64,000 nucleotides of DNA from assembly GCF_024641065.1 (NCBI RefSeq), contig NZ_JAHEDV010000003.1, positions 105,160 to 169,159 of the forward strand. Reading direction: 5' to 3'. The DNA comes from Rhodoluna sp. (GTDB lineage Bacteria > Actinomycetota > Actinomycetes > Actinomycetales > Microbacteriaceae). Position 1 is the first letter of the stretch. Every line of letters starts with the position of its first letter. This document shows positions 53,786 to 63,035 of the stretch, one piece after another. The notes below the pieces were generated by a model, which was given only the letters and a program-made list of their open reading frames with translations, was not told where the DNA came from and did not search any database. Position numbers and translations under genes: made by a program.

Positions 53786-55537
53786 ATGAAGTCTCGCTCT
53801 AGAACTCTTCGCGCATTTGGCCGCAAAGAAGTCTGGGGTTGGCAACTTTTTTGGTTCGCACTACCTTTTTATGCAACTGCCTCGCTGCTATTTGACGTAG
53901 TTCTGCTCAATAATGCCAGCCTGCTCTGGCTGCTGATTTTTGTCGGTTCAACCGCAGCTATGGTTGCAGTCGCGGTTCTGTGCAAGAAATTCTTCATGGA
54001 TGCCCTGCTCGATCGAACCGGTTCGGGTTGGGCTTCTATCGGGCTCGCCGCTGTTCTAGGAGTGGTCAAAAACTCATCGGTTGCTGCACTCTCGATTGCC
54101 TTGGGTCTTCAAGAAGATGTCGACTGGGCCTTCAGGTTTATCGGTGGCGCAGGCCTGGCTATTCCAATTTTTGCCTGTTATGTATTGGTGCTCGGCACCC
54201 GCGTTGAGCACCGAGCGGCCATGGCAAGACTCACCCGCACCCAGAATGATCTTTTGGCTTTTAAGGCGCAGTCAAAGTCGATTGCAACAGCCGAAAACAC
54301 TAAATTGCTCAAAGAAACCCAGGATGCAATTCTGCCCAAGCTGCAGAAAATTCAAACCATGTTGGTCGCGGGAACCGGTTTGTCAGAGTCGACTGCCCAG
54401 CTGAGATCGCTAATTTCAGATCAGATTAGACCGATTAGCCAAAGGCTTGGTGAGTTCAGCGAGCGGCCAGCGTTCGCAACCACCGGCGAGATTGCCGCTC
54501 GACCGCCAAAGCTTTTTGAGAATGCTGTTTCGCTTCGTCAGCTAATTGCACCCAACATTGTGTTTTTGATCAGCGCCCCGAGTTATTGGTTGACCATCGA
54601 CATGATTATCAGCTTTGATGCTGCGCTAAGAATCACGCCGTATATTCCGGGTGTCTGGTTGCTGATGCATCTCAGCCGTCTTGCTTTGCCGGTGCGATTC
54701 AAGACCAACCGAAACACCTCTTGGTTTTTGTTGATTTCAATAGGCGTCTTGTCATCAATGCCGGTTTACCTTGGTTTTCTCACCTTGGCTCAAACGCCAA
54801 CCCAGGTGAATTTGGGTTTCATGGAGATCTTCGGAACCGTCGCTGCACTGACCGGTTTTGCCACGTCTAAGTCTCGAGACATTGAACGCCAAAAAGCTGA
54901 GGCTCAGTTAGCCAAAGACAACGAAATTTTGCAGCGCGAGCTGGCACTCTTTGACCAGAAACTATGGGTGGCAAGAAGAAACTGGAATTTCATCATCCAT
55001 GGAACCGTGCAGTCAGCCCTCACCGCGGCCGTTACCCGATTAGTGTCGGCTGGTGCCGACGCCGAGCCCTATCAACTTGAGTTGGTTAAGCAAGATATTG
55101 AGCGCGCTCGAACTGCGCTAATTTCTCCAACCCAACAAGACGTCTCGGTTCAGGGTGCAACGGCCCAAATCATTGATACCTGGCGAGGTGTTTGTGAAGT
55201 TGAATTCACCCTTTCGGCTCGCGCAACAAGAGCCATTGAACGCGACCTTGGCGTCAGACAGTGCATAAATGAAATCGCCAAAGAAGTTGTTTCGAATGCC
55301 GTTCGTCACGGTTCGGCCAAATCGGTGCGATTCACCATCGACCGCTCTGAGGACGAACTGATTGAGCTCACCGCCACCAATGACGGCAGCCCGGTTTCGA
55401 CTGCAGCGCCCGAGGGGGTCGGCAGCCAAATGCTAAACGAATTGACGCTCGACTGGAGCATTCAAATTCGACCGGGGGCTGGAGTAGTCTTCAGGGCAAG
55501 CCTCCCGCTTTCGCAATTCTCGGTGGTTGATTTTTGA
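53786..55537 (+). CDS. Histidine kinase-like membrane sensor 1
   Basis: 583 residues. Four membrane segments (about 15-150), a cytoplasmic helical linker, a second group of membrane segments (about 255-365), a coiled coil and a C-terminal dimerisation/ATPase region. The candidate phospho-His is His405 in NFIIHGTVQSAL, where the acidic residue normally after the His (HD/HE) is Gly. The ATPase domain has an N-box (NEIAKEVVSNAVRHG) and a G-box (GVGSQMLNEL). It overlaps the second kinase gene by 4 nt. The signal is unknown. Confidence 0.78.
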   Translation: MKSRSRTLRAFGRKEVWGWQLFWFALPFYATASLLFDVVLLNNASLLWLLIFVGSTAAMVAVAVLCKKFFMDALLDRTGSGWASIGLAAVLGVVKNSSVAALSIALGLQEDVDWAFRFIGGAGLAIPIFACYVLVLGTRVEHRAAMARLTRTQNDLLAFKAQSKSIATAENTKLLKETQDAILPKLQKIQTMLVAGTGLSESTAQLRSLISDQIRPISQRLGEFSERPAFATTGEIAARPPKLFENAVSLRQLIAPNIVFLISAPSYWLTIDMIISFDAALRITPYIPGVWLLMHLSRLALPVRFKTNRNTSWFLLISIGVLSSMPVYLGFLTLAQTPTQVNLGFMEIFGTVAALTGFATSKSRDIERQKAEAQLAKDNEILQRELALFDQKLWVARRNWNFIIHGTVQSALTAAVTRLVSAGADAEPYQLELVKQDIERARTALISPTQQDVSVQGATAQIIDTWRGVCEVEFTLSARATRAIERDLGVRQCINEIAKEVVSNAVRHGSAKSVRFTIDRSEDELIELTATNDGSPVSTAAPEGVGSQMLNELTLDWSIQIRPGAGVVFRASLPLSQFSVVDF

Positions 55538-57297
55538 TTCATCTCGACCGTTTTGCACGCGCCAATTTTTGGAGTTGGGGCTTTCTGCTTTATCACATGT
55601 TCTCGATGCAGACCATGCGGTTGTTCTTGAACATGCTTGCGCTGGATGATTTCAGTATCGGGTGGTTTTACATTCTTGGCATTGAAACCGTGATGCTGGT
55701 TGCCCTCTTTGCAATTGCCAAATGGCTGGTTCTAGACCGAATTGGTCAACTTTCGCGTTCAAAAAAACTGGTTATTTTGTACGCGGTTTTTGGCATCCTT
55801 GGCATTATTCGAACGTTGGTGACAACCGACCTAGCCAATCAATGGGGTCTCGAAAACCAAGGCGAACTTTGGTTTCTAATCTGCACCGGCATTCTGTTTG
55901 AATACGTGTTGGCAATGTTCTGGGCAAATGTTGCTGTGCCTTATCAAGACCACAAATCGCTGGTTTTAGAAGTGCAAAAGACCCAGGATGCCCTGCTCGG
56001 ATACCGTGAGAATGCCCATGAGATTCTGATTGACGAGAATCAGAGACTTGAAAAATTGGCTTTCGAATCATTGGCTCCTCAAATTCAACGCATCGAAGAA
56101 CTCATTGAAAACTCGGGTGACTCAGTCGCAATGCGCCTCAACGTGGTTCAAGAGCTCAAGGCCATGATCAATAATCAGGTTCGACCGCTCAGCGCTGAGT
56201 TGCTACACGCAGCAGGTGACTTGGCCCAGGCAACCAGGCCCGCACCGAAACCATTTATGTTGGCCGGTTTGCCGCCGGCCAAATTTGCCATCCCAAACTC
56301 AATTTTTCCGGTGGCCAACTACGTAACCATGCTTTTGGTTTATCTCGCGATGCCCAACTGGACTCTCGGTGTTCAGTGGATTCCATTGATGGCAATTGCA
56401 TCAATCAGTTATCTGGCCATTTTGGTGACCATTAAGCGAAGCCTCAGCCCAACTCGATTTGTCTCAGCCTGGATCGGCTACCCGGCGCTGATTTTGGTTT
56501 CACAAATAGCTCTGCTGCCCACCTTTGCGCTGGTTTTGTTCTTGGCGTCAAACACGAATTTGGCCATCGTGCACTGTGCTGCGCTGGCTACGTGTTCATT
56601 CATCACCTTTGCCGCAGTTGCCTTTTTCAAGTCACTTGAGTTTCAAAGAGCTAGATATGTTGAATTGCTCGAGCGATACATCAGCGAACTTGCACGAGAG
56701 GCTGCGCTTTTTGATCAGAAGCTTTGGTTTGCAAGGCGCACCTGGTCTACAACTCTTCACGGCACAGTGCAGTCTTCGCTCACTGCTGCCCTGACCAGAT
56801 TCAGCTCGGCAAAAATCGGCAAGCGCAGTTACCTGCAGGCATCCCAAGATTTACAGCGGGCTTTGGGCGCATTGGCCGAGCCACCCCAGCGAATAATCAA
56901 GCTCGCGCAGGCCACCAAAGAGCTTTCGGCCACTTGGAGTGGCATTTGCGAGGTTAAGGTGGCTGTTGCACCTGACGCGCGAAAGTCGATTGACCAGAGC
57001 GTCGAGGCCGCCGCCGGCATAAATGAAGTCTTGAAAGAAGTCGTCTCTAACGCGGTTCGCCACGGCGATGCCTCTGAGCTGATGGCCCAAATCAACCTAA
57101 CCGACCATGATGAAATTCACGTTCGGGTTGAGAATAATGGCACCGCACCAAAGCAACTTGGGCGAATTGGCATTGGTTCAAGGCTCTACGACGAGCTCAC
57201 CATAAATTGGTCATTGCGCACCGACGAAACTAGTGGTTTTGTTGTGTTTGAGGCCCTTCTGCCGATTGCGAGCACCAGCTCTGAGGTAGAGCCTTAG
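55534..57297 (+). CDS. Histidine kinase-like membrane sensor 2 (paralogue of the preceding gene)
   Basis: 587 residues with the same two-block membrane layout as its upstream neighbour. His409 lies in STTLHGTVQSSL, again with Gly in the position of the usual acidic residue; the N-box is NEVLKEVVSNAVRHG and the G-box IGIGSRLYDEL. TTG at 55534 overlaps the upstream stop. Tandem duplication followed by divergence is the simplest origin. The two may act as a heterodimer controlling the single upstream response regulator. Confidence 0.78.
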   Translation: MIHLDRFARANFWSWGFLLYHMFSMQTMRLFLNMLALDDFSIGWFYILGIETVMLVALFAIAKWLVLDRIGQLSRSKKLVILYAVFGILGIIRTLVTTDLANQWGLENQGELWFLICTGILFEYVLAMFWANVAVPYQDHKSLVLEVQKTQDALLGYRENAHEILIDENQRLEKLAFESLAPQIQRIEELIENSGDSVAMRLNVVQELKAMINNQVRPLSAELLHAAGDLAQATRPAPKPFMLAGLPPAKFAIPNSIFPVANYVTMLLVYLAMPNWTLGVQWIPLMAIASISYLAILVTIKRSLSPTRFVSAWIGYPALILVSQIALLPTFALVLFLASNTNLAIVHCAALATCSFITFAAVAFFKSLEFQRARYVELLERYISELAREAALFDQKLWFARRTWSTTLHGTVQSSLTAALTRFSSAKIGKRSYLQASQDLQRALGALAEPPQRIIKLAQATKELSATWSGICEVKVAVAPDARKSIDQSVEAAAGINEVLKEVVSNAVRHGDASELMAQINLTDHDEIHVRVENNGTAPKQLGRIGIGSRLYDELTINWSLRTDETSGFVVFEALLPIASTSSEVEP

Positions 57298-57303
57298 ACG
57301 GGG

Positions 57304-57696
57304 GTGAACTTGATCAACCAAGATTTTGTCTACGCGATAATTCCTCACTTTGGCCATGCGCAAGTTGGGCAACCAAACATCCTTGCCCCTGATTCAACTG
57401 GAATATCTATGCTCGACCGTGCCATTCAGGCAGCTGAAAACTACCCAAACGACAGCAGTGTTGACCTAGTTATTGTTTTGTCGCCAGATGAAGATGTGCT
57501 CGACGCCGCCTCAGATCAAGGCGCAATTGTTCACGAAGTGGCGGTTGGGTTGCAACCTTTTCAGGCAGCTCACGACTATTTCAATGCCGCCGATGTTTTG
57601 ATTGCCGACGATCAAGACCCAAAAATGGTGTTTATTGACCCGGTTGATCTGAAAATCTCAAATTTAATCTCAGTAAAGTCCCTCTTGACGAAATAA
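57304..57696 (+). CDS. Hypothetical protein downstream of the two kinases
   Basis: 130 residues, soluble, acidic, not recognised. FVYAIIPHFGHAQVGQPNIL at the N-terminus, a MLDRAIQAAENYP segment and VDLVIVLSPDEDVLD suggest an alternating alpha/beta fold. GTG at 57304 is the longest start; TTG at 57310, 5 nt after GGGGG, has the better ribosome-binding site. It is 6 nt from the kinase stop, so probably an operon member and possibly an accessory to the signalling system. Confidence 0.6.
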   Translation: MNLINQDFVYAIIPHFGHAQVGQPNILAPDSTGISMLDRAIQAAENYPNDSSVDLVIVLSPDEDVLDAASDQGAIVHEVAVGLQPFQAAHDYFNAADVLIADDQDPKMVFIDPVDLKISNLISVKSLLTK

Positions 57697-57724
57697 ATCC
57701 GAGTTGTTGCTGTTGACTGTAAAT

Positions 57725-58300
57725 ATGTCTAAAACCGCAATCACCGCAGCCCCAATCATGCCCGTTCTAGCTAACCGCTGGAGCCCACGTTCATATGATG
57801 CAACCTACGAGATCAACCAGCACGAATTGCTATCAGTTCTCGAGGCAGCTCGCTGGGCGCCTAGCGCAAACAATCTTCAGCCATGGCGCTTCTCAGTTGC
57901 CAAGCGCGGCACCGAACTCTTCAACAAAATGGTTCCCGGTCTAAACGGCTTCAATGCTGCCTGGTCGCCAACCGCATCTGCCTACATTGCTGTTTCAGTG
58001 GTCAAGAACAACCCAGATGGCTCACCTTCGGCAACCGCTCACTATGACGCTGGTCTTGCTGTTTCGCAGCTAACCATTCAGGCTCACGAGCTTGGCTTGC
58101 ACGTTCACACCATGGGTGGTATCAACCACGTTGCCCTGGCTGAAACTCTTGACCTGCCAGAAGAACTGCAGTTGCTAGTGGTTCTAACTATTGGCAAGGT
58201 TGCACCAGCCGAGCAGCTTGAAGGCCCTGCCTATGAGCGCGAAATTGCTCCACGCACCCGCCTTGATCTCGACGAAATCGTGTTGGTTGGCAAGCCTTAG
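57725..58300 (+). CDS. Nitroreductase family protein
   Basis: A 191-residue FMN-dependent nitroreductase-fold protein with RWSPRSYD near the N-terminus, LEAARWAPSANNLQPWRF and a late TIGKVAPAEQL segment. The substrate is unknown. The ATG at 57725 is preferred over the upstream frame start at 57704; no ribosome-binding site is visible, so a leaderless transcript is possible. It is a second, distant paralogue of the gene at 3.2-4.0 kb. Confidence 0.87.
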   Translation: MSKTAITAAPIMPVLANRWSPRSYDATYEINQHELLSVLEAARWAPSANNLQPWRFSVAKRGTELFNKMVPGLNGFNAAWSPTASAYIAVSVVKNNPDGSPSATAHYDAGLAVSQLTIQAHELGLHVHTMGGINHVALAETLDLPEELQLLVVLTIGKVAPAEQLEGPAYEREIAPRTRLDLDEIVLVGKP

Positions 58301-58309
58301 GCTTGTTGT

Positions 58310-58954
58310 ATGCAACCAGTAATTCACCTCGCCATTTCTGAAGAGATCAGTGGTTGGTTCGACCAACTTGGTCCTTGGCTCTTCTACGGAGTGGTCTGGG
58401 GTTTGGTTTTTGCTGGAACCGGCCTATTCGTCGGCGCCTTCATTCCGTTCATAACTGGTGACTCGCTGGTCTTCGCTGCAGGATTGGTCGCCGCTGGTTC
58501 AGTGGGCACTGCAAACGAAGTCAACATTTGGGTCATGGCTATTGGCGTTGGTGTCTCGGCTTGGCTTGGTGACCAGGTTGGCTACACGCTTGGCCGCCAC
58601 TTTGGTCGCCCATACCTTGATCGCCGCAAGGGTCAGTGGTTGCGTAATGCCATCACCAAATCTGAGGCGTTCTACCTAGCTTGGGGCTGGTGGGCTGTGG
58701 TCATTTCGAGATTCATGCCTTGGGCTCGCGTTTTTGTTCCGGCAATCGCAGGCATCGCCAAGATGAACTACTACAAGTTCTTCAGCGCCAATGCCGTTGG
58801 TGCTTTGGCTTGGGGAACCGGCCTAACCGTCACCGGCTATTTCGCAGCCTCGATTCCGGCCGTGAAAAATGCTTCATACGCAATCGCAATTTTCTTTATC
58901 TTGGCATCGTTGGTTGCGGGCATTCGTGCCTGGCGCAAAAACCGCTCAGCTTAG
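58310..58954 (+). CDS. DedA family membrane protein
   Basis: 214 residues, four to five hydrophobic segments. FIPFITGDSLVFAAG, GDQVGYTLGRHFGRP and SRFMPWARVFVPAIAG are DedA/VTT signatures. The family includes lipid scramblases for undecaprenyl phosphate and phosphatidylethanolamine, which would suit a bacterium making much lipid-linked glycan; this link is inference. The 3' end overlaps the convergent kinase gene by 4 nt. Confidence 0.9.
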   Translation: MQPVIHLAISEEISGWFDQLGPWLFYGVVWGLVFAGTGLFVGAFIPFITGDSLVFAAGLVAAGSVGTANEVNIWVMAIGVGVSAWLGDQVGYTLGRHFGRPYLDRRKGQWLRNAITKSEAFYLAWGWWAVVISRFMPWARVFVPAIAGIAKMNYYKFFSANAVGALAWGTGLTVTGYFAASIPAVKNASYAIAIFFILASLVAGIRAWRKNRSA

Positions 58955-59517
58955 GGGCCAACCAAATCGGCAAGCTCGTGAGATTTTTCGCGCGCATAAA
59001 AATCAACTTCTTGAGCAGCCCACCTGGCCCAGAATTCATCCGTGCCCTCGCGCTTTAGCCAGCGTTCGTGACGAGTAGTCTCGTCAACTTCTAACCAAAC
59101 ACGGATGTTCGCAACCTCGCTGGCCGGAGCGCTGAGTGAGCCGCAACCTTCAATGATCAATGGTGTGCCGCCGCGAAATTCTCGCCAGTTGACGCGCTCG
59201 CCGGCTGCCCAGTCAAACTCTTGCCACTCAGCAACCGTGTGCTTCGAGATCGGGCCGAGAATAAATCTCAGCAGGTAGTCAACGCCGGCCTGAAGGCCAT
59301 CCCAGCCAAAATAAAGGTCATCCATGTGAATTACCCGCGGCAGTGATTCGCCGTCTTTGAACAGCTGGCGCTGAACCAGATCTGCCAGGGTCGATTTGCC
59401 CGAGCCAGCGCGGCCATCAACCAAAACAATGGGTGTTTGGTTGCCTAGGTCAATAAGTTCGAGCACCTGGTCAGCGATTTTGCCAGCCAGTGCGTCGAGG
59501 TCAGAAAACTCGGTCAA
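58951..59517 (-). CDS. P-loop kinase, uridine kinase-like
   Basis: A 188-residue single-domain P-loop protein: Walker A DGRAGSGKST near residue 36, HMDDLYFGWDGL and EGCGSL. These resemble uridine kinase and (d)CMP/(d)AMP kinase-like proteins of actinobacteria, but the substrate is not certain. The start appears to be TTG at 59517, two bases after the winged-helix gene. Location beside upp is consistent with nucleotide salvage. Confidence 0.78.
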   Translation of the reverse strand: MTEFSDLDALAGKIADQVLELIDLGNQTPIVLVDGRAGSGKSTLADLVQRQLFKDGESLPRVIHMDDLYFGWDGLQAGVDYLLRFILGPISKHTVAEWQEFDWAAGERVNWREFRGGTPLIIEGCGSLSAPASEVANIRVWLEVDETTRHERWLKREGTDEFWARWAAQEVDFYAREKSHELADLVGP

Positions 59518-59519
59518 AA

Positions 59520-60110
59520 CTAGATTTCGTAGATCACGTCTGGGTGATTGTCGAAGCGATAACCGCCACCGCGAACCGTGCGAATAATGTCTTCATAGCC
59601 CGCAATTTTTGCGCGCAGGCGGCGAATGTGCACATCGATAGTTCTTTGGTTTGGTGCGTTCTCTTCGTCGCCAGCCCAAAGAATATCGATAATCTCTTGG
59701 CGCGCGATGGTCGAACCCTCGCGTGAGATCAGGTAGTTGATCAGGGCAAATTCTTTATAGGTAAGCTCGGCATTTTCGCCGTCGACGAATACCTTGTGAC
59801 GCAGGGTGTCGATTACCAAGCCTTGTGATTGCTCTTCGTCGTGCGGTTCGTGGGCTTCAACAATCTTGTCGATAGCGCGTGGGTCACGAAGTGCGGTTCG
59901 AACTACATCAATTGGTCGCCCGCCAGCACCCTTAGGGGCCAGGGCAACCGCAGCATAGGTTTCGTTCGCCGCTGCTGGAACAAGTTCGGCAACAGTCTCG
60001 CGAAGTTTGCCAACCAATTCAGCCAGACTAATTCCGGCTGCTTTAGCTGTAGCCTCGTCAACGCCAACGTAAAGCGCGAACCCCCGCGCCTCGGTGTTGG
60101 TATCAGTCAT
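59520..60110 (-). CDS. Winged-helix (OmpR/PhoB-type) transcriptional regulator without receiver domain
   Basis: 196 residues. The C-terminal half (from about 100) is a clear OmpR/PhoB DNA-binding domain: ELTYKEFALINYLI, RTIDVHIRRLRAKI and IRTVRGGGYRF. The N-terminal half lacks receiver-domain phosphorylation residues and is not recognised. GAGAGAA precedes the ATG at 60110; the frame to 60128 is less likely. The target genes are unknown. It lies 38 nt downstream of upp on the same strand. Confidence 0.85.
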   Translation of the reverse strand: MTDTNTEARGFALYVGVDEATAKAAGISLAELVGKLRETVAELVPAAANETYAAVALAPKGAGGRPIDVVRTALRDPRAIDKIVEAHEPHDEEQSQGLVIDTLRHKVFVDGENAELTYKEFALINYLISREGSTIARQEIIDILWAGDEENAPNQRTIDVHIRRLRAKIAGYEDIIRTVRGGGYRFDNHPDVIYEI

Positions 60111-60148
60111 TTGGTTCTCTCTTTTCAAAAATGCTGCTGGGCAGCTAA

Positions 60149-60784
60149 TTACTGAGCGGTTCCATAGAGGCGATCGCCAGCGTCGCCAAGGCCCGGAACA
60201 ATGTAGCCGTCTTCGTTCAATTTTTCATCAAGGGCGCCGAGCACAAGCTTGACATCTTTGCCGTGCACGTGAGCCTCAAGTGCCGCCAAACCTTCTGGGG
60301 CGCCAACTAGGCAAACGGCGGTAACATCGGTGGCACCGCGCTCAAATACATAGTCAATCGAGTCAATCAAGGTTCCGCCGGTGGCTAACATCGGGTCGAT
60401 GATATAAACCTGTCGCCCAGTTAGGTCATCAGGGAGGCGGTTCGCGTAGGTGTGCGGAACCAAAGTTTTTTCATCGCGCTTGATTCCCAAAAAGCCAACC
60501 TCGGCGGTTGGAAGAAGCTTGACCATGCCCTCAAGCATTCCCAAGCCGGCACGAAGAATCGGCACGATGATAGGGCGAGGGTGAGCAAGGTTCAGTCCAT
60601 CAAAACTCGCAACCGGAGTCTCAACCTGAATCTTCTTGGTGCGAACTTCACGGGTTGCCTCATAAGCCAGCAGCGTCACTAGCTCTTCAACCAGTTGACG
60701 GAACACCGGTGATGGGGTGTTCTTGTCGCGAAGAATGGTGAGCTTGTGGGTGATCAGTGGGTGATCGGCAATGTGAACTCGCAT
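60149..60784 (-). CDS. upp: Uracil phosphoribosyltransferase
   Basis: 211 residues. It converts uracil and PRPP to UMP in pyrimidine salvage. Motifs: [15 protein letters not shown] at the N-terminus, PILRAGLGM, the PRPP loop [11 protein letters not shown] and the C-terminal [12 protein letters not shown] uracil-binding block. It is divergent from tadA with a short shared upstream region. Confidence 0.96.
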   Translation of the reverse strand: MRVHIADHPLITHKLTILRDKNTPSPVFRQLVEELVTLLAYEATREVRTKKIQVETPVASFDGLNLAHPRPIIVPILRAGLGMLEGMVKLLPTAEVGFLGIKRDEKTLVPHTYANRLPDDLTGRQVYIIDPMLATGGTLIDSIDYVFERGATDVTAVCLVGAPEGLAALEAHVHGKDVKLVLGALDEKLNEDGYIVPGLGDAGDRLYGTAQ

Positions 60785-60824
60785 AGGCTAAATCTATCCG
60801 AATCTGCCAAACCAGGGGGTGCCC

Positions 60825-61268
60825 ATGAATAACCAAGAACTAATGGCGCTGGCCCTGACCGAAGCTGAAAAATCAGGCACGGATGTTCCGGTTGGTGCAC
60901 TCATCCTTGATCGAGACGGGCAAATTATTGCTCGAGCACACAACAATCGCGAAGTCACCCACGACCCAACCGGTCACGCCGAAATCATTGCCATTCGCGA
61001 AGCTACCGCAACGCTCGCTGATTGGCGATTGACCGACTGCACTCTGGTGGTCACGCTCGAACCCTGTGTGATGTGCGCCGGCGCAATTGTGGCAGCGAGA
61101 ATTACAAAAGTTATTTTTGGCGCCTGGGATGACCGCGTCGGAGCGGCCGGATCTCTCTACGACCTGTTGCGCGATTCTCGACTAGGAAACCCGGTTGAGG
61201 TTATCGGGGGAGTGCTCGAAGCTGAGGCTTCTGCCCAACTCAAAAACTTTTTCACCGACAAACGATAA
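60825..61268 (+). CDS. tadA: tRNA adenosine deaminase TadA
   Basis: 147 residues. It deaminates A34 to inosine in tRNA-Arg(ACG). Zinc ligands and catalytic Glu are in GHAEIIAIREA and PCVMCAGAI. GTG at 60819 is in frame, but the GGGGG run lies at a better distance from the ATG at 60825. Related cytosine or guanine deaminases share the fold, but length and motifs favour TadA. Confidence 0.9.
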   Translation: MNNQELMALALTEAEKSGTDVPVGALILDRDGQIIARAHNNREVTHDPTGHAEIIAIREATATLADWRLTDCTLVVTLEPCVMCAGAIVAARITKVIFGAWDDRVGAAGSLYDLLRDSRLGNPVEVIGGVLEAEASAQLKNFFTDKR

Positions 61269-61291
61269 GCGCCCGGCGCAGCTAGGAAACC

Positions 61292-61945
61292 TTGAACTAT
61301 ACGACTGTCCTGTGGGACCTAGACGGCACCATCCTTGATTCGGCCCCGGGTGTTTTTGCCTCATTCGTGCACACCTTCGAAACTCTTGGCCTACCGGTAC
61401 CGCCGGCTGAGCAAATGCGCACCTTTTTGGGGCCGCCGCTCGAGGTGACCTTCGGCGAGACTCTCGGCTATGACGCCGAGGTTGCAGCCAAGTGTCTGGC
61501 CACTTATCGCGAGATCTACCTAAACGGCGGTCAGGCAGTCAACGCCAACATCTTTGACGGTGTGCTCGATGTGATTGCTGCGAGCAAAGCTGCCGGTCTG
61601 CCAAATTCTTTGGCAACATCTAAGGGAATCTCTGGCGTCAACATTGTTGGCGAGCACTTTGATTTTCTCGACCTGTTTGATGTTCTCGGTGCAGCTGATC
61701 TTGAAAAGGGTCGAAGCACAAAGTCTGCCGTGGTTGAGTATGCGCTCGCCGAACTGGCAGCTCAAGGCGCAGACCTAAGTCGAACCGTTTTGATTGGCGA
61801 CCGAATTCACGACATCGAGGGCGCGCGCGAACACGGAATCGAAGTGATTCTGGTCAAGTGGGGCTATGGCGACGAAAGCGAATGGGCTCAGGCTGACGCC
61901 GTTGCAGAAACCGCCGATGAACTACGTGAGCTGCTCGGCCTCTAA
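61292..61945 (+). CDS. HAD-family phosphatase (phosphoglycolate phosphatase-like)
   Basis: 217 residues. HAD motifs: DLDGTILDS at the N-terminus (motif I), LATSKG (motif II), EKGRSTK (motif III Lys) and IGDRIHDIEGA (motif IV). The helical cap sits between motifs I and II. Start TTG at 61292 after AGGAAA. Substrates may include phosphoglycolate or pyrophosphate; undetermined. Confidence 0.87.
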   Translation: MNYTTVLWDLDGTILDSAPGVFASFVHTFETLGLPVPPAEQMRTFLGPPLEVTFGETLGYDAEVAAKCLATYREIYLNGGQAVNANIFDGVLDVIAASKAAGLPNSLATSKGISGVNIVGEHFDFLDLFDVLGAADLEKGRSTKSAVVEYALAELAAQGADLSRTVLIGDRIHDIEGAREHGIEVILVKWGYGDESEWAQADAVAETADELRELLGL

Positions 61946-61960
61946 GCCAAAACCTAAAAA

Positions 61961-62869
61961 CTATCGAGCGATGTCTGGCTCTAGATAGATAACTCGAGTA
62001 GTAGGCACAGCAGCGCGAACTGCATCCTCTGCATCGTCAATCACCTTGGCGATATCAGCTGCCGAGCTTTTGCCGTCAACGGCAATCTTCGCGCCGAGCA
62101 TCAATTCATCCGGGCCCAAATAAAGTGTCTTCATATGAATGACCGACTGAACGCCCTTGGTTGCTTTGAGTGCATCTCGAATCTTGCCGGTGTCAGCCGC
62201 GGTTGCGCCCTCGCCCACCAAAAGCGATGAAGTTTCAAGACCAAGGATGATCGCGACCGCCACCAACAACGCACCAATTGCCAGGGTGCCGATTGCATCC
62301 CAGATTGGGTTGTGGGTAATTACGGTCAGCCCAACGCCAAGGAAGGCGAGAACCAAACCGACCAAGGCCGCAATGTCTTCAAGAATTACCACTGGCAGTT
62401 CAGGTGACTTGGCGTGACGAATGAACTGAACCAAACTCTGCTTGCCGCGTGCGTGCTTGGCCTCGCCCAGCGCGGTGCGAAGGCTGAAACTTTCAAGGAT
62501 GATTGCCACGCCTAAAACCACAAGCGGCAACCAGGCCATCTCAAGTTCGTGCGGGTGTTCAAGTTTTGACAGACCCTCGCTGATCGAGAACATGCCACCG
62601 ATCGAGAACAGCACGATTGAAACCATGAAGGCATAGATGTATCGGCTTCGGCCATAACCAAATGGGTGAGAAGCAGTTGCCTCGCGCTTTGCACGCTTGC
62701 CGCCGATGATGAGTAGAACTTGGTTTCCAGAGTCGGCTAGCGAGTGGATGCCCTCGGCAAACATCGATGCAGAACCCGAAAATGCCGCAGCGATAAATTT
62801 GGTGATTGCAATGCCAATGTTGGCTAGCAGGGCGGCGATGATTGCCTTCATAGAACCTTCAGTACTCAT
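61961..62869 (-). CDS. Cation diffusion facilitator family transporter
   Basis: 302 residues with about six membrane segments and a C-terminal ferredoxin-like cytoplasmic domain. HSLADS in helix 2 and EDIAALVG in helix 5 provide the metal-site residues of the family. Zinc, iron or another divalent metal is expected to be exported in exchange for protons; the ion cannot be specified. ATG at 62869. It faces tRNA-Ser. Confidence 0.88.
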   Translation of the reverse strand: MSTEGSMKAIIAALLANIGIAITKFIAAAFSGSASMFAEGIHSLADSGNQVLLIIGGKRAKREATASHPFGYGRSRYIYAFMVSIVLFSIGGMFSISEGLSKLEHPHELEMAWLPLVVLGVAIILESFSLRTALGEAKHARGKQSLVQFIRHAKSPELPVVILEDIAALVGLVLAFLGVGLTVITHNPIWDAIGTLAIGALLVAVAIILGLETSSLLVGEGATAADTGKIRDALKATKGVQSVIHMKTLYLGPDELMLGAKIAVDGKSSAADIAKVIDDAEDAVRAAVPTTRVIYLEPDIAR

Positions 62870-62888
62870 GTGTAGTAGCCTATTTCAC

Positions 62889-62978
62889 GGTGACGTGTCC
62901 GAGCGGCCGAAGGTGCAACTCTCGAAAAGTTGTGTGGGTGAAAGCCCACCGTGGGTTCAAATCCCACCGTCACCGCCA
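62889..62978 (+). tRNA. tRNA-Ser (anticodon CGA)
   Basis: A 7-bp acceptor stem pairs 62889-62895 (GGTGACG) with CGTCACC before discriminator G and encoded CCA (62976-62978). The anticodon stem CAACT/AGTTG encloses the loop CTCGAAA, giving anticodon CGA (codon UCG). A long variable arm with GTGGG...CCCAC and a T-arm with GTGGG TTCAAAT CCCAC confirm a type II serine tRNA. Confidence 0.95.
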
Positions 62979-62985
62979 CCAGATC

Positions 62986-63004
62986 CCCGAGCAATCGGGT
63001 TTTT
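62986..63004 (+). terminator. Short terminator after tRNA-Ser
   Basis: CCCGA-GCAA-TCGGG stem-loop (62986-62999) followed by five T residues, 8 nt after the tRNA 3' end. Confidence 0.75.
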
Positions 63005-63023
63005 GTGTTTAACGGGCCGGCCA

Positions 63024-63029
63024 TACACT
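63024..63029 (+). promoter_or_regulatory. -10 element TACACT of a leaderless gene
   Basis: The hexamer ends six bases before the ATG at 63036, with no ribosome-binding site, matching leaderless-promoter geometry. Confidence 0.55.
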
Positions 63030-63035
63030 TTATCC

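Noticed and set aside
62697..63035. Upstream extension of the small gene at 63036
   Set aside because: The extension reads through tRNA-Ser and antisense to the CDF transporter; the leaderless ATG at 63036 explains the gene.
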